50,332 bases of DNA from contig JAFYSE010000025.1 in assembly GCA_017546665.1 (NCBI GenBank), forward strand, positions 1-50,332, written 5' to 3'. Below the pieces are notes generated by a model. The model saw nothing but the letters and a program-made list of their open reading frames with translations. It was not told the origin of the DNA and made no database searches. Both the position numbers and the translations under genes were made by a program. Of the stretch, positions 50,264-50,332 are shown in pieces. Source of the stretch: Clostridia bacterium. GTDB taxonomy: Bacteria > Bacillota > Clostridia > Oscillospirales > Acutalibacteraceae. The number at the start of each line of letters is the position of its first letter. The first letter of the stretch is position 1.

Positions 50264-50332
50264 ATGTCAAAACTAAGTTATGAAGAAAGAATATCAGCGG
50301 TCAAAGAGTATCGGGAAGGTAAAGGCAGTTAC
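50264..50332 (+). CDS. Transposase, N-terminal fragment (runs off window)
   Basis: The first 23 residues (MSKLSYEERISAVKEYREGK and on) look like the helix-turn-helix start of an IS3-type OrfA or related transposase, in which a basic helix-turn-helix follows an opening of the form SYEE. AGGGGG lies seven bases before the ATG but is inside a hairpin. The gene continues beyond the window, so intactness cannot be judged. Confidence 0.6.
   Translation, partial: MSKLSYEERISAVKEYREGKGSY

Larger units (their letters stand above)
50195..50332 (+). mobile_element. Left end of an insertion sequence (truncated by window)
   Basis: The segment after aroK holds a possible terminal sequence beginning TGATATAATCCCC and containing TAAAGTAGACAC, which resembles ends of IS3-family elements, followed by the start of a transposase-like gene. 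The right end and target repeat lie outside the window, so the family and exact boundary are uncertain. Confidence 0.55.

Noticed and set aside
1..50332. CRISPR array, prophage or rRNA operon
   Set aside because: No regularly spaced direct repeats, phage structural genes or rRNA sequences were seen in the window.

Overview
The window is AT-rich DNA with compact operons, strong purine-rich ribosome binding sites, and sigma-A-type promoters with near-consensus TATAAT boxes. Its gene content points to an anaerobic, probably spore-forming Clostridia member, most like the gut Oscillospirales/Ruminococcaceae group. The pointers are a split transketolase, a ferredoxin/NADH electron-bifurcating flavoprotein set, a Na+-translocating oxaloacetate decarboxylase, an archerase-type 2-hydroxyacyl-CoA dehydratase operon, DUF1292 and DUF5685 proteins, and the sporulation genes bofA and spoIIR. 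The species cannot be named from sequence reading alone.

Layout. 1-1172: end of a split transketolase operon. 1184-2978 (minus): membrane protein, a protein with uracil-DNA-glycosylase-like motif spacing, and a PHP phosphoesterase. 3071-8003: three-gene NADH/ferredoxin complex whose third subunit fuses a NuoG-like ferredoxin part to a GltD/NfnB-type flavoprotein. 8012-10910: accessory-looking module of XRE regulator, unknown protein, zinc-ribbon membrane protein and SPFH-GYF protein. 10941-14698: metF, DUF5685, a J-like/TPR/Cys-rich protein, a membrane protein, radC, then tRNA-Leu(CAA). 14759-18391: membrane-spanning M28 peptidase, GPH sugar symporter, sfsA. 18444-22074 (minus): oxaloacetate decarboxylase oadA, a triplicated gamma-like subunit, biotin carrier, oadB. 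22251-22972 (minus): two half-size TauE/SafE proteins. 23063-28880 (minus): TRIC-like channel, CooC-type ATPase, two 2-hydroxyacyl-CoA-dehydratase-fold subunits, their ATPase activator, a 51-residue membrane protein and a stand-alone acetyl-CoA-synthase-like domain. 29024-30896: bofA, small Cys-rich protein, unknown protein, DUF1292 and a structured RNA that I read as 6S RNA. 30939-38374: uxaB-uxaA, spoIIR, glycerophosphodiesterase, GH20 hexosaminidase, Na/Pi transporter. 38431-40689 (minus): serC-serA. 40902-50171: lon, engB, lysA, dnaE, pfkA, aroK-like. 50195-end: left end of an insertion sequence.

How it fits together. The metabolic genes describe a fermenter of sugars and uronates (tkt, pfkA, uxaA/B, GH20, GPH symporter) that manages redox through ferredoxin, NADH and probably NADPH, and makes a Na+ gradient by decarboxylating oxaloacetate. 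The two most unusual loci are the bifurcation-type complex with a GltD-like third module and no visible hydrogenase or formate dehydrogenase centre, and the archerase operon that combines 2-hydroxyacyl-CoA-dehydratase-fold proteins with CooC-like and acetyl-CoA-synthase-like proteins. The second is my best candidate for an undescribed system. All family assignments come from reading motifs; no database search was possible.
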